Shown here: one piece after another, positions 11,248 through 23,479 of the stretch
Position numbering within the stretch: position 1 is the first letter of the stretch
How the letters are laid out: each line of letters begins with the position of its first letter
Assembly (NCBI RefSeq): GCF_932526225.1
Contig: NC_064036.1
Span: forward strand, 5,275,519 to 5,339,518
Length of the DNA stretch: 64,000 bases
Source of the DNA: Nematostella vectensis
Taxonomy: Eukaryota > Cnidaria > Anthozoa > Actiniaria > Edwardsiidae
Direction of reading: 5' to 3'
Translations under genes and position numbers: made by a program
The notes under the pieces: generated by a model
The model's input: only the letters and a program-made list of their open reading frames with translations
The model's database searches: none
What the model was told of the DNA's origin: nothing

Positions 11248-14150
11248 TTATGATACCAATAAATTGTGATTTTTCAAAGCTGTGCTGATTTGGCAGACAT
11301 CAATATAGTCATCATTTTTAATAAGGATATCAACAAGGGCTGAACGCAGTTTTGTTTTAAACTGTTTTTTGGAGGACTCTCTCAATGACTGTGGCAGCTC
11401 ATTCCACACCCTTGCGCCTACTCTTGAAAAAGAATTTCGCTGGATTTCAAGTCTAGATTTTTGAATGTAGAATTTATTTGAGGTTGATGATCGTGTATTG
11501 TAAGAATGAACGCTTTTGGTATCCGTGAAAAGGTTTAGAATATTGGGTGGGGCGGTTCCATTTCGGATATCATACATAAAATGGCACACCGATTCAAAAT
11601 ATAACGACTGTATAGGTAAAATATTAGTTCTAGCGAAAAAGGGGACCGCATGATCACTTTTCTGAGCGAAAAACATAAAGCGCAGAGCACGTTTTTGTAA
11701 GTATAGAATTGTGTTCAAGTAACACTTACTGGCATGACCCCACACGGTCACTACGTACGAAATGTGGGGCAAGATTAAGGACTGGTAGATATAAAGTAGA
11801 GTTTTGGTTGGGACAAAATGTCACAGTTTAGCTATCAATCCCACAGTTCTGCTTATCTTTGTTGTAATATGCTCAATGTGGTATTTGAAGGTGAGATTTT
11901 TATCAATTAGTACCCCAAGGTACTTGACGTACTCTTTACACTCAAGACTGACAGTTTTTTTCTATCATTATCATAAATTAGTATTTTAGGATGACAAGCT
12001 AGAGTTTTTTGGTATGGATGGAAAATTACGAAATTTGATTTCTTTATATTTAGCGTTAATTTATTTGCCGTAAGCCAATTATAGACTTTAAACAGCTCAT
12101 TATTTACAGTAGTTTCTATTGATTTGCCACTTTTATCGGCATACAGAATATTCGTGTCATCAGCGAAAAGAAAGAAATTTAGTTTATCTGAGGAGTACTG
12201 CATGTCATTCATGTAAATCAGAAACAATAGCGGTCCAAGGATCGAGCCCTGTGGAACTCCGCAAGTAATGGAGGATTTCTCAGATATGCATTTTTTTATT
12301 TCAGTTGTCTGTTTGCGATTTGTTAAGTATGAGGAAAACCAATCATTTATGACACCTCTGAAACCGTAAAAATTTAATTTTTCTAAAAGGATATCATGGT
12401 CAACAGTATCGAAAGCTTTTTTCAAATCCAGGAAGATACCACAAGAGTAAAAGCGGTTGTCCATGTTTCTTTGAATCGTGTTAATTATGTCTAATGTTGC
12501 ATGTTGTGTTGAATGGGACTTTCGAAAGCCATATTGAGCCTTGTATAACAACCCATTATCCTCAATAAAGGAGACCATTTTGGTGTATACCAGTTTTTCA
12601 TAAATCCTGTTAAGGTTGGATAAAAGTGATATGGGCCTGTAATTGTTTGGGTCGAGTTCATCATCTGCCTTGAAGACTGGGGCAATTTTTGACATCTTTA
12701 GTTTATCAGGGTAAGTTCCCTGGGCAACAGACATATTAAGAAGTAAAGCTAGAGGGTGACTAATGATATGACTCACACATTTCAAAAGCTGGGTAGGACA
12801 TGAGTAAAGTCCACATGCCTTATGGTTGGGGATTGACATTATTTCAAGCTGTACCTCTGCGGCGGTAACTGATCGGAACAAAAACAAAGACGGGGGGGAA
12901 TTTGACGTGGCAAGGTAATTCCTAAAATTATGTTGAGATGGGGGCAGTTTGTTGGCTAATCTGCGACCTTCGGAAACAAAATGATTGTTTAAAATGTTGG
13001 ATACGCGCACGGGGTCCTTAGTTATTTTATTATTATTTAGGTCATTAATGGCATTAACGTATTTAGATGATTTAGTCCTCCGTTGCAATAGGGAGTTTAT
13101 CCCCTCCCAAGTTTTTTTCATATTTGAAATATTATTTTCAAAATAGCTAAAATAATATTCTTATTTACTTGATCGGATTAGAGCATTTACTTGATTTCGA
13201 TAGTATTTATATCTACTTGTATTTCCAGAGGCGTGATATAGCCTATTTTTTTATCTTTATTGAGGTTCTTATCCCCTTTGTAATCCAGGGTTTGGTTAAT
13301 TGCTTTATTTTTCTTTTTGAGAGGGTTTTTAATGGTGCATGTTTATTAACAAGCTTGTTTAGTTTTTTGTAAAACGAAGAAAATATTTTATTTATGTCGT
13401 GACGGCCGTTATCAACGAGACTGTCCCAGTCAACTTGAGATACGTCATTTGTAAATTTCTCTTCTGAGAAATTTGAAAAATCGCGCACTTTCCTCTTTTC
13501 GTTAATAGGTTTAGCCTTAGCCAAGGAAAAGAAGCAGAACTGTGAGAAGTGGTCGCTAACATCTGTGACAATATTCCCACTACACGTGACCTGTTCGGGA
13601 GAGTTAACAAAAATGTTATCGATCAGTGTCGCGGAGTTTTTGTGTACTCGCGTAGGCTTGTCAATAGTGGGAATGAGGTAACAGCTTAAGAGAGACAAAA
13701 GAAAATTATGGGCATATTGACACCTAGTACTTTTGAGGAGATCGATATTGGTATCTGCCAAAATACACACCATTTTGCCAGACGAAATAAAGGTTTCAAT
13801 CGCGCTGTCAGAATATGACTGGAATGCTTCAGGCGAGTTATGCTGTCGATAAAAGATACCGCACACAATGCTCTTCCTTTCCGGGACGCTTATTTCAATC
13901 CACAACGCTTGGAATGCGGAGCAACTCGTCAATGAACAATCCGACACCCCCAGTTGAAAGAGGCGTCGGAACGTATTCAAAGTTATAGCCTGGAATTTTT
14001 GGTAGGTCAACATTAGAATTAGAATTTGTAATTTTAGTTTCGGTTATTCCAATAACATCAAATGTTGGTCAAGTTCATGGAGTATTTGAGTTTCCAAATA
14101 TTCTAGGCTCGATCTTATGCTTCTGACATTATTATCAAAAACTGAAATTG
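11248..14150 (-). pseudogene. LINE ORF2: endonuclease plus reverse transcriptase, frameshifted
   Basis: The endonuclease starts near 14150 with NVRSIRSSLEYLETQ and FDVIGITETKI (catalytic-site Glu of the exonuclease-endonuclease-phosphatase fold). It shifts frame around VPTPLSTGGVGLFIDELL near 13930 and ends with SDHFSQF. The reverse transcriptase (13121-11907) has APVFK, NNYRPISLLS, YGFRKSHST, KKAFDTVDH, GVPQGSILGPLLFLIYMND and the catalytic FADDTNILY. Near 11940 the frame shifts again (VKYLGVLIDKNLTF is in another frame), and an in-frame TGA sits near 11823 before the C-terminal PHISYVVTVWGHA part. The normal role is target-primed reverse transcription; this copy can no longer make the full protein. 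Confidence 0.85.
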
Positions 14151-14251
14151 CATTATCTAATTCATCTTTAGTTAAATTATTTTTCATTTTCTCGAAACTA
14201 TGGGGTGAATAATATTTACTTCGTATGTTTTGGTCTGTATCGGCATTTAAA

Positions 14252-14476
14252 CTAAATAGCCTGAAAACTGTTTAAAGCTGCATCCACCTCTTTCCTCCAC
14301 GCTAAAAGCCCGTCGCAAGTGATGTTTAAGCTTTGCATATCATCACTGGTTGGCGAATGATCTCTGTCAAGCTTTTCCGACATCTTCGCTCGAAGGACCT
14401 CGTGTTCCTTTACAAGATTGTGTAACTGAGCTTTCAAAGCGTCGTGTTCTTTTCTTAATTGTTTAGTATCTCCCAT
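14252..14476 (-). pseudogene. Coiled-coil frame at the 5' end of the LINE (ORF1 or ORF2 leader)
   Basis: Encodes 74 residues starting MGDTKQLRKEHDALKAQ, rich in Leu, Glu and Lys with heptad spacing, as expected for the coiled coil of a LINE first protein. It ends just before the endonuclease leader (YYSPHSFEKMKNNL, near 14210). It may be ORF1 or a broken N-terminal part of ORF2. Confidence 0.45.
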
Positions 14477-14490
14477 AATTTAACTTTGTA

Positions 14491-15554
14491 TATATATAAA
14501 CTTACTAATACTATTAAATAAGCTGACTGCAGCTCGCAGTTGCTTAGGAAAGCAAAAAAAAAAAAAAAAGCAGAAAAACACTGAGCTGCGGAAAACGCGT
14601 CCGCACTCTGTCTCTGTTCGCAGAATGACTAAGGCATCGTTCGCAGAATGATTAAGGCATCGCCTTGGTAAACTCTAGGTCGCTCTCCCTTGCCTCGTAT
14701 CATATTTTTCTGGTTACAGGTCTGCAAACTTATCTAAATTCATTTATATTCGTATTATTTTTGATAAAAGGGAAAATATAGCTTATAGCGAAACAAATTT
14801 TAAATTGTTAATCTAATATTGACTTTGTTTACTTAATTCTGTGGATCGTCAATTTAAAAGAAAACTTATGCGACCAGCTTTATTGTTATACCAGATATTG
14901 AACTTTTGAAGAAACTGATATGAACGTTCGTTGCCAGTACTATTTTGTTATCTTAACTGGCCAGTTCGATTAATGACCTATTGCTCATGGTGATATTTTG
15001 AAAATATTAGAAGATAGAAAGATGGGACTGTCTTGAAAATTTTGAATCTAGAGGAGGACGGGCTTACTACCCAGATGAAAGTGTGTTAAAAACTAAAAAA
15101 AGCCGGTTAAAATCCGACTAATCTTGCAAAATTCGCAATTGAAGTTTTGTTAATTTAAGAACAAGAATTCATTATCGAAGTTCGGAAGTCTTCTACGAGA
15201 AAATAAAGATAACTATTCAGCAAAAAAAAGTAGCCCGTCACCTTAAACAATTTATTTATTCAAAAAGCAAATACTGTGATAATACTATGATAATAAGTGC
15301 GTAAGCTTCATTAAGGTGATCAAACTTACAATTGAAATTTAAAGTGATTGGGTAAACAATCGCTTTGCAATTAATAAGCGATTTTTTAAAACTACTGCAA
15401 ACATCAAAACTCACAAAAACATTCATCATTTTCACTATTGCAGATTAGCAAACTCTCCTTGACAGCTGGTCCTTGCATGCCGACAAAGGAAAAACCCCAT
15501 ATAAGCGCCCCCTTGCTTGTTGTTCGTCATTCATCACGAACATCACCATCAATC
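14491..15554. other. Intergenic stretch upstream of the MAM/protease pseudogene
   Basis: A short poly(A) run lies at about 14556-14571. The rest is AT-rich with no gene seen. The bases just before 15555 would be the old promoter and 5' UTR of the pseudogene. Confidence 0.4.
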
Positions 15555-17367
15555 ATGGAGAGACTCGTGTTTCTACTCATTCTCTGCGCAGCGGCGTTTG
15601 CATCTATCGAAGGTAACATAAGCGTTTTGTTATTCACAGTTAAAGACTCCGTCACAAGGTTTTGGTAGGCCACGGTTAAGTAACACTAATCATCTTCCAT
15701 TAGAAGAGAGATTTAATCTAGCCAGGTAAATATGACTTTAAGACTGGGCCACGGGAAACTCCATGCGCAAACTATAGGTGCACAATGGACGACGCAGGGC
15801 ATTAATGTAGAATACTTTAAAAGCTAATGTAGAGCATAAGAAAACTCGCCGCCTCGGCGTCTGTGAAGTGTTTTTCCCTTAAAGAAAAAACAGACATCAT
15901 CATTATCAATGTTTATGGTATTCTTGATCAGAAAACCGCGGTCTTGAAGAAGAAGAAGAATTGTTTGAAGGCGACATGAAGCTGACTGACGACCAGATGA
16001 ACCAGTTAAACGCCCGTGCTGCAATTTTTACGAGAAAGTGGCCGGGGGGCGAGGTTGCTTATGAGTTGGACTCTTCCATCTGTAAGTATAAAAAACTAAG
16101 AGAAACCTAGCGGTGGATCAGATAGAGGACATAGGCTTTTAGAATTGCGGTTAATTTATTTCAAAGATTGATCCTTTTTTAAACACTGCACTTTTTATTG
16201 AATCTCTTTGGATGGAAATTGGCATAGCTAAGATTTTAGAGCAACGAGACCAGCGTTGAATAACCGCCCCCTCCCCATTTAGCACCCTCTCTCCAATAAG
16301 CGGCCCCTAAGACCCGAAAATTAAATAACTTATTACACTCTATTTCCGCGTCACTTTAATTTCGTGAATTTTAAGTGAGTACACAAAAAGCCTTTGGGGT
16401 GAAATATTACCCGTTTGATATACTTTATGGAAACACCTTGTCTATTTAGTCCTCTAATGTACATATAATACGGTAAGGGGTTGAGTTGGACAATTCTAAA
16501 CTGTATTTATTGACAGGGTTACTTTGCTTCGTTCGAAACCTTGGTGTTACCTAAGGAAATATATGAGTGTATGCCCCACCAACCCTTTCTTCGAATCCCG
16601 GCCTCTATCAACTGAGCCCCAATACTGAAGGGAGATAGTACATGTGTTGGGGGGAGGGTTTTGGCATATAAACTGTTTACCTTACCCAGCTGATACGCAT
16701 TTCATAGATAAGAATCACCTATTAAGATTGACCTACGCTTTTCTAATAACATTTAGCAATAAGTAATACAAATTGTATGTTTTTCTAGCGGCCCCCGTCA
16801 CTCAACCTCCACCAAGCACACCGGCGCCACCAATCGAAAGTAAGTTTAGTTCAATCAGCAGCGTAGCCAGGAATTTTAACAGGGGCATTTTCTCCTGTAT
16901 TTTAGATAATGTCTCGTACATCATACATCATACGGTATTTTTGGCTGCTAGAAGAGGGGGCCTAGACCATCTCCTGGGTACACCCCTGTCCCCCAACTCA
17001 AGGGAGAGTTTTTTTCAGTTTTTTTTTTTTTTAAATAAAGCTGTTATTTTGCAATTACCAATACAATTAAATGGTATAAAATCAATTCGGAAAATCTTGC
17101 TGCTTCAGAGTTTAGCTGTAACTTTGATCTCGACACGGCTTTATCAACCTGAAAACTGACAAGTTCGACTGGTCCAGATGGAGTGGAAGCACACCCTCAA
17201 GTGGTACCGGACCCAGCTCAGGAAATGGAGGAAAAGGTAGTTCAAACATTTCAGTTAAACATTCCTTTGCAAAAGAAAAAAATCGCTAGGAATCAATTAA
17301 ATGAGCCGTTGTACGAATATGCAATTTATTATGGGCGCTGAAGTTCGATTAAATAGTAGATGGCAAG

Positions 17368-17689
17368 AGTATCCAGTCACTTCGTCCACAAACCGTCGTC
17401 CACAACCAACTCGTCCACAAATTGAGTCAACTCGTCCACTCAGTTAGACGTTTTTATATGAAACACTTATGCTACTAGACTACATTTTTGTGAAAACTAT
17501 GTGTGGACGAATTGACTCTATTTTTGTGGACGAATTGACTCTATTTTTGTGGACGAATTGACTCTATTTTTGTGGACGAATTGACTCTATTTTTGTGGAA
17601 GAGTTGACTCTACCTGTGGAAGAGTTGACTCAATTTGTGGACGAGTTGGTTGTGGACGACACGGTTTGTGGACGAAGTGACTGTAAACC
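17368..17689. mobile_element. Foldback inverted-repeat element with 8-bp target duplication
   Basis: The left arm begins near 17373 with cagtcacttcgtccacaaac and the right arm ends with its reverse complement near 17683; the arms match over about 60 bp. The middle holds about six 23-bp tandem units (tttttgtggacgaattgac plus tcta) at 17500-17620. The 8-bp ATGGCAAG flanks both sides (17360-17367 and 17690-17697). It lies in the intron between the first two MAM exons of the pseudogene. An 8-bp duplication fits a hAT-type insertion, by inference. Confidence 0.75.
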
Positions 17690-18332
17690 ATGGCAAGTAC
17701 TAAGTATTAGACGAGCTATGGAGATTCCGGAGATGCCTTCGTTATCAAAATTGTTCAATATGGTTATTGTGGAGGACCTGCAAGCAGTGTAATGATAACC
17801 CACCAATAACTTGAAACTTTGACATAGCTCAAAGACTGTTTCATTTTTTTAAAGGCAACTACATGTACATCGAGACATCCCATCCCAGATTACCCAATGA
17901 CAACGCAAAGCTGGAAAAACCTGGCCTTAGCTTTGACGGAAATACCTGTGTTCGGTAAAGAACAACAATCAATCAACAATCAACAACAATTTTGAATAAA
18001 TAGGACCTGCCTATTAGTTTTCATTTATTTGTGTGAATACTATTACAGGTTTTTCTACCACATGAACGGTACCAGCATGGGTAAGCTTGTCGTCAAGATT
18101 GGATCCAAGGTTGTCCTTACACTTGCCGGTAACAAAGGAAATGCCTGGAAGATGGCAAATATTGCAATCAAGGACGTCGGTGTATATCCTGTACGGTCAA
18201 AATACTTCTTTATCATTAAATTTGTCCAAATGTCAATTATGTTACATTTGTAGCTCGTGTTCGAGGGAATCAGAGGCAATGGCTGGTCCAGTGACATAGC
18301 AATTGATGACGTATCTGTGGAATCATGTGAAG

Positions 18333-20870
18333 GTAAAGACAACGAGCAATATAAATCAATGGCGATATGAATTTTCACATAAAGCCTTATATCCTAGCTG
18401 ATAACGGCTGTGAAGGAGCCTCTGGCTCAGCATTTTTTTAGAGAGATTTGGGAAACCAACCAAACCCACCATAAACAGTTATGACCGAGGAAATTAAATT
18501 CCCTGTACTTTCCTTCATTACTTTGTTTTATCCGACCTCATTGTTCTTTATTGGAAATGCCGTTAAAAATAATTAAAGGGGAACTGCAAGCTAATTACAA
18601 CCAGGTCTTATACTTAGATGTAAAAACAAAAAATACGCTTAACGTAGGTGTTTTCGCGCGGTTATAATTCGTTTTCGAGAAATTCGACGTTTCGCCGCCA
18701 TCTTGGATGTTTTGCTCGTCAGCGCATAAGCTGTCAGCGGTCGCTTTTGTGACGTACAGTATGAACAAGGTGGCGTTTTGTTCCCGCCTTATGCAAATAA
18801 TTTTTCTCATCGCGGGCGCGACTCTTCGAGTAACACTCGGACTACTCCCTGTAAACTTGCTGCGAGTTGTAATCACCGAGGTTTCAGCACATCAAACTCA
18901 GATACAAAGTCTGATGCTACTCCGTAGGACGCAGAACATCAATTAGGGGAAAACTGTTTAAAACAAGATCGAAAAAGTGTGAAAGAAGACCATGAAGTCA
19001 AACCCATTATGTGCGACTTCATGTAGTCAAACGACTGTTCGATAAGCTTACAACATAGAACTTATCGTTTAATCCGCCACAACTACCTGGATCTAAGTAC
19101 TTTTCCAAGTACTAGAAAAACTGTAAGTGATATTTTGAAATATTTTGAAATACTGTTGTAAATAGAAGGCATTTAGCAAAGACTAAGTGTTTACATTCAG
19201 CTTTTTTAGCGAGGGAAATAGTCGATGAAGTAGATTTTTTTTAGATTATTTGTTGATTTTATTTATACTTATTGTATGCTAGCTCTTACTGCCGAACAGA
19301 CCTTCTAATAAAATTGTGTAGATGAACTGCTAAAAGTTGTGAATTTGATTGTATACTTTAGTCTCAGTGAGTCTTTGCATTAAAAACTGTTGTAAAATGA
19401 GGGTCGTTCTTCGGGATTGAACAGAGTAGGAGAACTTGTATAAAGAACCTGAAGGATAACAGAATAAGTTACATGCTACACAATAATAAGACAAAAAAAA
19501 TCTATCTGGGTATAGCAAGCATAATACAGTTTATATGTGGGCTATGTGTGCAGAATCAAAAACAACTCCTTTTTTTCTCGAATGGCTCCAATCTCTTGAA
19601 AATATTTCATAGTCTGGGAGAGTGTTGATACAATGAAATAATCAGTCATCAATTGTTTCGGAATTAAAATTGCTGTCTAGTTTATTAGATGATTTGGCCA
19701 AAAAAACTCTCAAAGTATACCAGATTCAATTCAATTCTTCAGTTCTGAAATACCAAACTCTACTAGAGACTATGATTAACATGCTAACTGGAATTAAAGC
19801 GCCAAATCATAAAAACAGGCTTATATTTACGGTAAAATTCTTGTAAAAACCAACCCTTTTTTTTTCAGTGCATTTCAAGTAATCATGCAGTAGAGAGCGT
19901 GCATGATGGTGTTCACCATTTGGTAAAATATGAACTATAACAAATTTGGAATCACCATAACAGCATCAAGACTTCCCTAGTAAGCCTCACTAGTCAGCTC
20001 CCGCGACAATTTTTCTTTGTTTAGAAGAGGGGTCTTAAAGGAAAATAGAAAGAGGGGGTTTAGAATGATAGAAATAGGGGTTTTATTTCAAAATCTCTGT
20101 CTCTAGCTTTTGGCACTTGGTGATTTTAGCCCCTAGTTAGCAGAGCTTTTACTGTGTTCACATAGTAGGTAGCACTAAGCAATAAGCTAATAAATGTTCA
20201 TATAAAATAAGACAAGACAACTCCTCTCTATTTCCGCCATTTTATTGGTTCAACAAAAGAATGAATATAAGATTTCTGCTGAGCATTAGTGCATTTCCAA
20301 GGGAATAGCAGCCCCAATCCAACAACCACCTCCCCCTCATTGACACACTCCAGGCTACAGGCAAGGGGTACACTATACAAAATCATATAAAAACTTGTTC
20401 AGATATTGGCAATGTGTGGTGCCAACATGATTTTGTCCATAGAAAACTAGAAGGGTTGATCTTTTTGCCCAATCTATTAATGATTGATATTGATTGTGTT
20501 CAAGTAAAAGTCTAACACTGACTCATAACCCTAGGAGATCACTCCAAGCAATTTAGTGCTGTGTGAGATCCAGATATTTGCAATTTTATTGAAACAAGTC
20601 TGTTAGTATATTCCACATAGTCAAAATAATTGTAGATTCATATATATAGCACAGCTGCACAAACTTTTATTGTGGTACAGGTGTGAAGCATGAAGTTATT
20701 CTTTTTAGGTTCTTCATCAGTGCAATCCTTGCATTAAAACATTCTCATATACTGGTAACATTTGATTGGAATTTTATCATGCAGAGGTGGGGAATGCAGT
20801 CATCAACCACATTCCAGAAAATGATAAGCAGCACATCACATTGTGATGGAAATCGACGAAATTGATTGGC
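18333..20870 (+). other. Intron of the MAM/protease pseudogene, left part
   Basis: Stretch between the last exon of MAM 1 and the surviving exons of MAM 2. The first two exons expected for MAM 2 were not found here. At 18600-18960 there is a more GC-rich block with short opposed frames and no family signal. The remainder is AT-rich. Confidence 0.45.
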
Positions 20871-20874
20871 TATC

Positions 20875-21290
20875 AATTACTATCAGCTATACTCACTCAA
20901 ATTTTTCCCGTTATCAATTGTTATCAATTTATGTCAAATCATCAATTGATTAGGCGCATTTCAGTTATAAATTACCATTGATTTATATCAATCAAATTGG
21001 CTTGATTTATCAATTGTATCAATTAGAAGTTGTTATCATTTTCTTATTTTTGTTTTCTTAATTTTGTTTATCAATTGTTATCATTTTTTTTATCAATTGG
21101 AATTTTGATTATCAATTGTTACCCTTTTTTCAATTGGAATTTTGATTATCAATTGTTATCATTTTCTATCAATTGGAATTTTTAATATCAATTGTTATCA
21201 TTTTCTATCAATTAAATTCACCCGAATTTTGATTATCAATTGTTATCATTTTCTATCAATTAAATTCACCCGAATTTTGATTATCATCGG
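20875..21290. repeat. Degenerate AT-rich tandem repeat (tatcaattgttatcatttt)
   Basis: Repeated tatcaattgttatcatttt and tatcaattggaattttgat blocks with a period of roughly 35-50 bp, cleanest at 21060-21290. It sits just upstream of the surviving MAM 2 exons, where two exons are missing. Confidence 0.7.
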
Positions 21291-23468
21291 GGTAATGGCA
21301 TCCAACTTCAAAGATGGAAGCTAGTGCAGGTTGAAGACGTTATACCGCTTCTCGACCAATCAAAAACGTTTAACCGACAGACTTAACGCTCGTAACGCTT
21401 ATCATAGTAGATTAATATTATCCTGAGATCAGTGGCGGGTCCAGGAGAGGGGTAGGTCCAAAGACAGGTTTGCCGCCTGCATCAAATATGTATATATCTG
21501 ATTTTTATTTAACCCAGCTAGCCAACAAACTTTTATGTGGCACATATGATTTTCTTTGGAACTTGAGTAAATTTGCTATTCCACTTACAGCTTTTACTAT
21601 CACATGAATGGCAAAGATGTGAACAAGCTGTTGGTGAAGGTCGGTGATAACGCATGAAAAAGGCTGAGATCAGAGTGAAGGAGCAAGGTTCTATTGTAAG
21701 ATGAGAGCTGTATCAATGCCGCTTTGTTTACCCAATGTTAAACTGATAGACTGTACTCTTTTACAGCTCGTGTTTGAAGGATTCAGAGGCGCAAACTGGC
21801 AGGGAGACATTGCCATCGATGACGTGTCTGTAATGTCCTGCGGAGGTAACGAACGCAACCCCGAAAGTACCCCCCCTGAATATGTACAGGTTATGGGCTT
21901 GAATATGTACAGGTTATGGGTCTGCGGATGTCAAAAGCCCTTTCTATGTTATATATAATCCGTAAATGAATGTTTTATCCATTCTGATTATATTATTTTG
22001 TTAGGAATTCAACCTACTGCAAGCCCACCAAAGCCCCCGACAGGAGCTCCCCCGCAGGGTAATACCATCATAATCATTTCTCGGTGATTAAAAAATGCCA
22101 AATGTATATCATTAATAAATGATATTTTAAAAAGTACAGCATTGCTGAATGGCAATTGTATTGCTTTCCCTGGAAGCTGTGGAATTCGCCCACACACCAG
22201 GATTGTTGGAGGAACCGCTGCCAAGCAAAACAGCTGGCCATGGCAGGCTCAACTCAGGACGACTTCCGGTTTACCCTACTGCGGCGGCTCCTTGATTCAT
22301 CCACAGTGGATTCTGACGGCAACTCACTGCGTTAGCGGGAAATCGGCGTCATCCATTGTCATCAGGTTCATATTACAATTCATTTTTTCTTTCATTAGAC
22401 TCTTTTTCAGTGCTTTACCTTTCATACTCAAAACGTTATTCCTGCTATAAATATAGAGAATTCTCACAAGACTCGGAGCCCATAAAAGAGGACCTCGAAT
22501 GTCGGTACAGAGCAAGATATCAAAGTGTCAAAGGTGATCACTCACGCCAGCTACCACAAATTCACCTCCTACGCCCATGACATCGCGCTGCTTAAACTCG
22601 AGAAGCCAGCCACACTCAACAAGTAAGTAGGAAATAGAATTAATTTTGTGGACTCAAAAGTCGCACGTGAAAGTGCGTTCTGTCTAATAGATTTCAACCG
22701 CTTTCACCCAACAGTCACCTTGACACTGCCAATTCCGGTCAAGCAAAGGCGTTTTTCGATTGTAGAAATTTTTTGAGGTTTTGATTGTAGAAATAAAGTG
22801 CAGGTTAATTCCCGTATCTTTCTGGGTATGAAGACTATTTTCATTAATTTACCCCAATGTCACCCCGACCTGACCGCAGCCGAATTCGCATTCTAAAGTC
22901 TCTAATAATATTTTTTTGGGACACAGTGGAAAGTGTAATTATTTTGATCCTTATTTTTTCATGTATCATCTTTTAGGAATGTCAACTTGGTCTGTTTGCC
23001 CGATAATGTCCCCGCCCTATCTGACGGTACTCGCTGCTACATCACGGGATTGGGTCGTCTTGCTTCCGGTGGAGCCACTCCCGACATCCTTCAAGAAGCC
23101 ATTCCGAAGAAGTCCCGGTTGTGAGCAAAGGTCGCTGTGACAAGGGTTATCCCGGCAAAATACATAGCTCTATGCTGTGCGCAGGTCTGGATAAGGGTTG
23201 AATAGATGCCTGCCAGGGGGATTCTGGAGGTCCGTTGGTGTGTGAGAGTGGAGGACGGTTCTACATCCACGGAGCCACCAGCTGGGGATATGGCTGCGCA
23301 AGGCCTGGGAAGTACGGGGTCTATGCGCATGCCAAGAACTTTATCGGATTGGTCAGGTCTGAGATGGCCAAGAATTAAGAAACGTTGATTCAACAAAGTC
23401 AACAAATTTTACAACATGAAACTTAAATCAAGTATAATTTCATACGCAGATGTCACGTCTGATTCAGC

Positions 23469-23474
23469 AATAAA
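23469..23474 (+). terminator. Poly(A) signal AATAAA of the pseudogene
   Basis: AATAAA lies 91 bases after the relic stop codon at 23376-23378, in the position expected of a 3' UTR polyadenylation signal. Confidence 0.55.
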
Positions 23475-23479
23475 ATAGT

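Larger units (their letters stand above)
10941..14490 (-). mobile_element. Decayed non-LTR (LINE) retrotransposon, jockey/CR1-like
   Basis: Minus-strand element ending in a poly(A) tail, seen as a run of 15 T at 10941-10955. From 5' to 3' it contains a short coiled-coil frame (14476-14252), an endonuclease region (about 14150-13243), a reverse transcriptase (13121-11907) and the C-terminal part of ORF2 (11772-11248). The coding frame is broken several times, so it is not active. No convincing target-site duplication was found and the exact 5' end is uncertain. The clade (CR1/L2/jockey group) is judged from the style of the reverse transcriptase and from the apurinic-type endonuclease. Confidence 0.85.
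15555..23378 (+). pseudogene. Astacin-propeptide / MAM / trypsin-like protein, multi-exon pseudogene
   Basis: Exon relics: 15555-15612 (signal peptide MERLVFLLILCAAAFA), 15932-16081 (astacin-type propeptide: LFEGDMKLT, RKWPGGEVAYELDSS), 16789-16839 (Pro/Thr linker), MAM 1 in 17109-17236, 17855-17954, 18049-18190, 18254-18332 (FDWSRWSGST, GNYMYIETS, FFYHMNG, LVFEG, DIAIDDVSV), partial MAM 2 in 21591-21695 and 21767-21845, linker 22005-22058, protease 22140-22365, 22471-22622, 22977-23378. The protease has [27 protein letters not shown] (Asp six residues before Ser, trypsin-like). Lesions: TGA at 17150 plus frameshift in MAM 1; a 37-nt loss in 21591-21695; frameshifts near 22490 and 23100; TGA at 23199. 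The astacin catalytic domain and the first two MAM 2 exons are absent. Splice sites are well kept, so decay is recent or some lesions are sequence errors. Confidence 0.8.

Noticed and set aside
18029-18253. 74-codon plus-strand frame as a separate small gene
   Set aside because: It is the third exon of the first MAM domain (18049-18190) read on into the intron.
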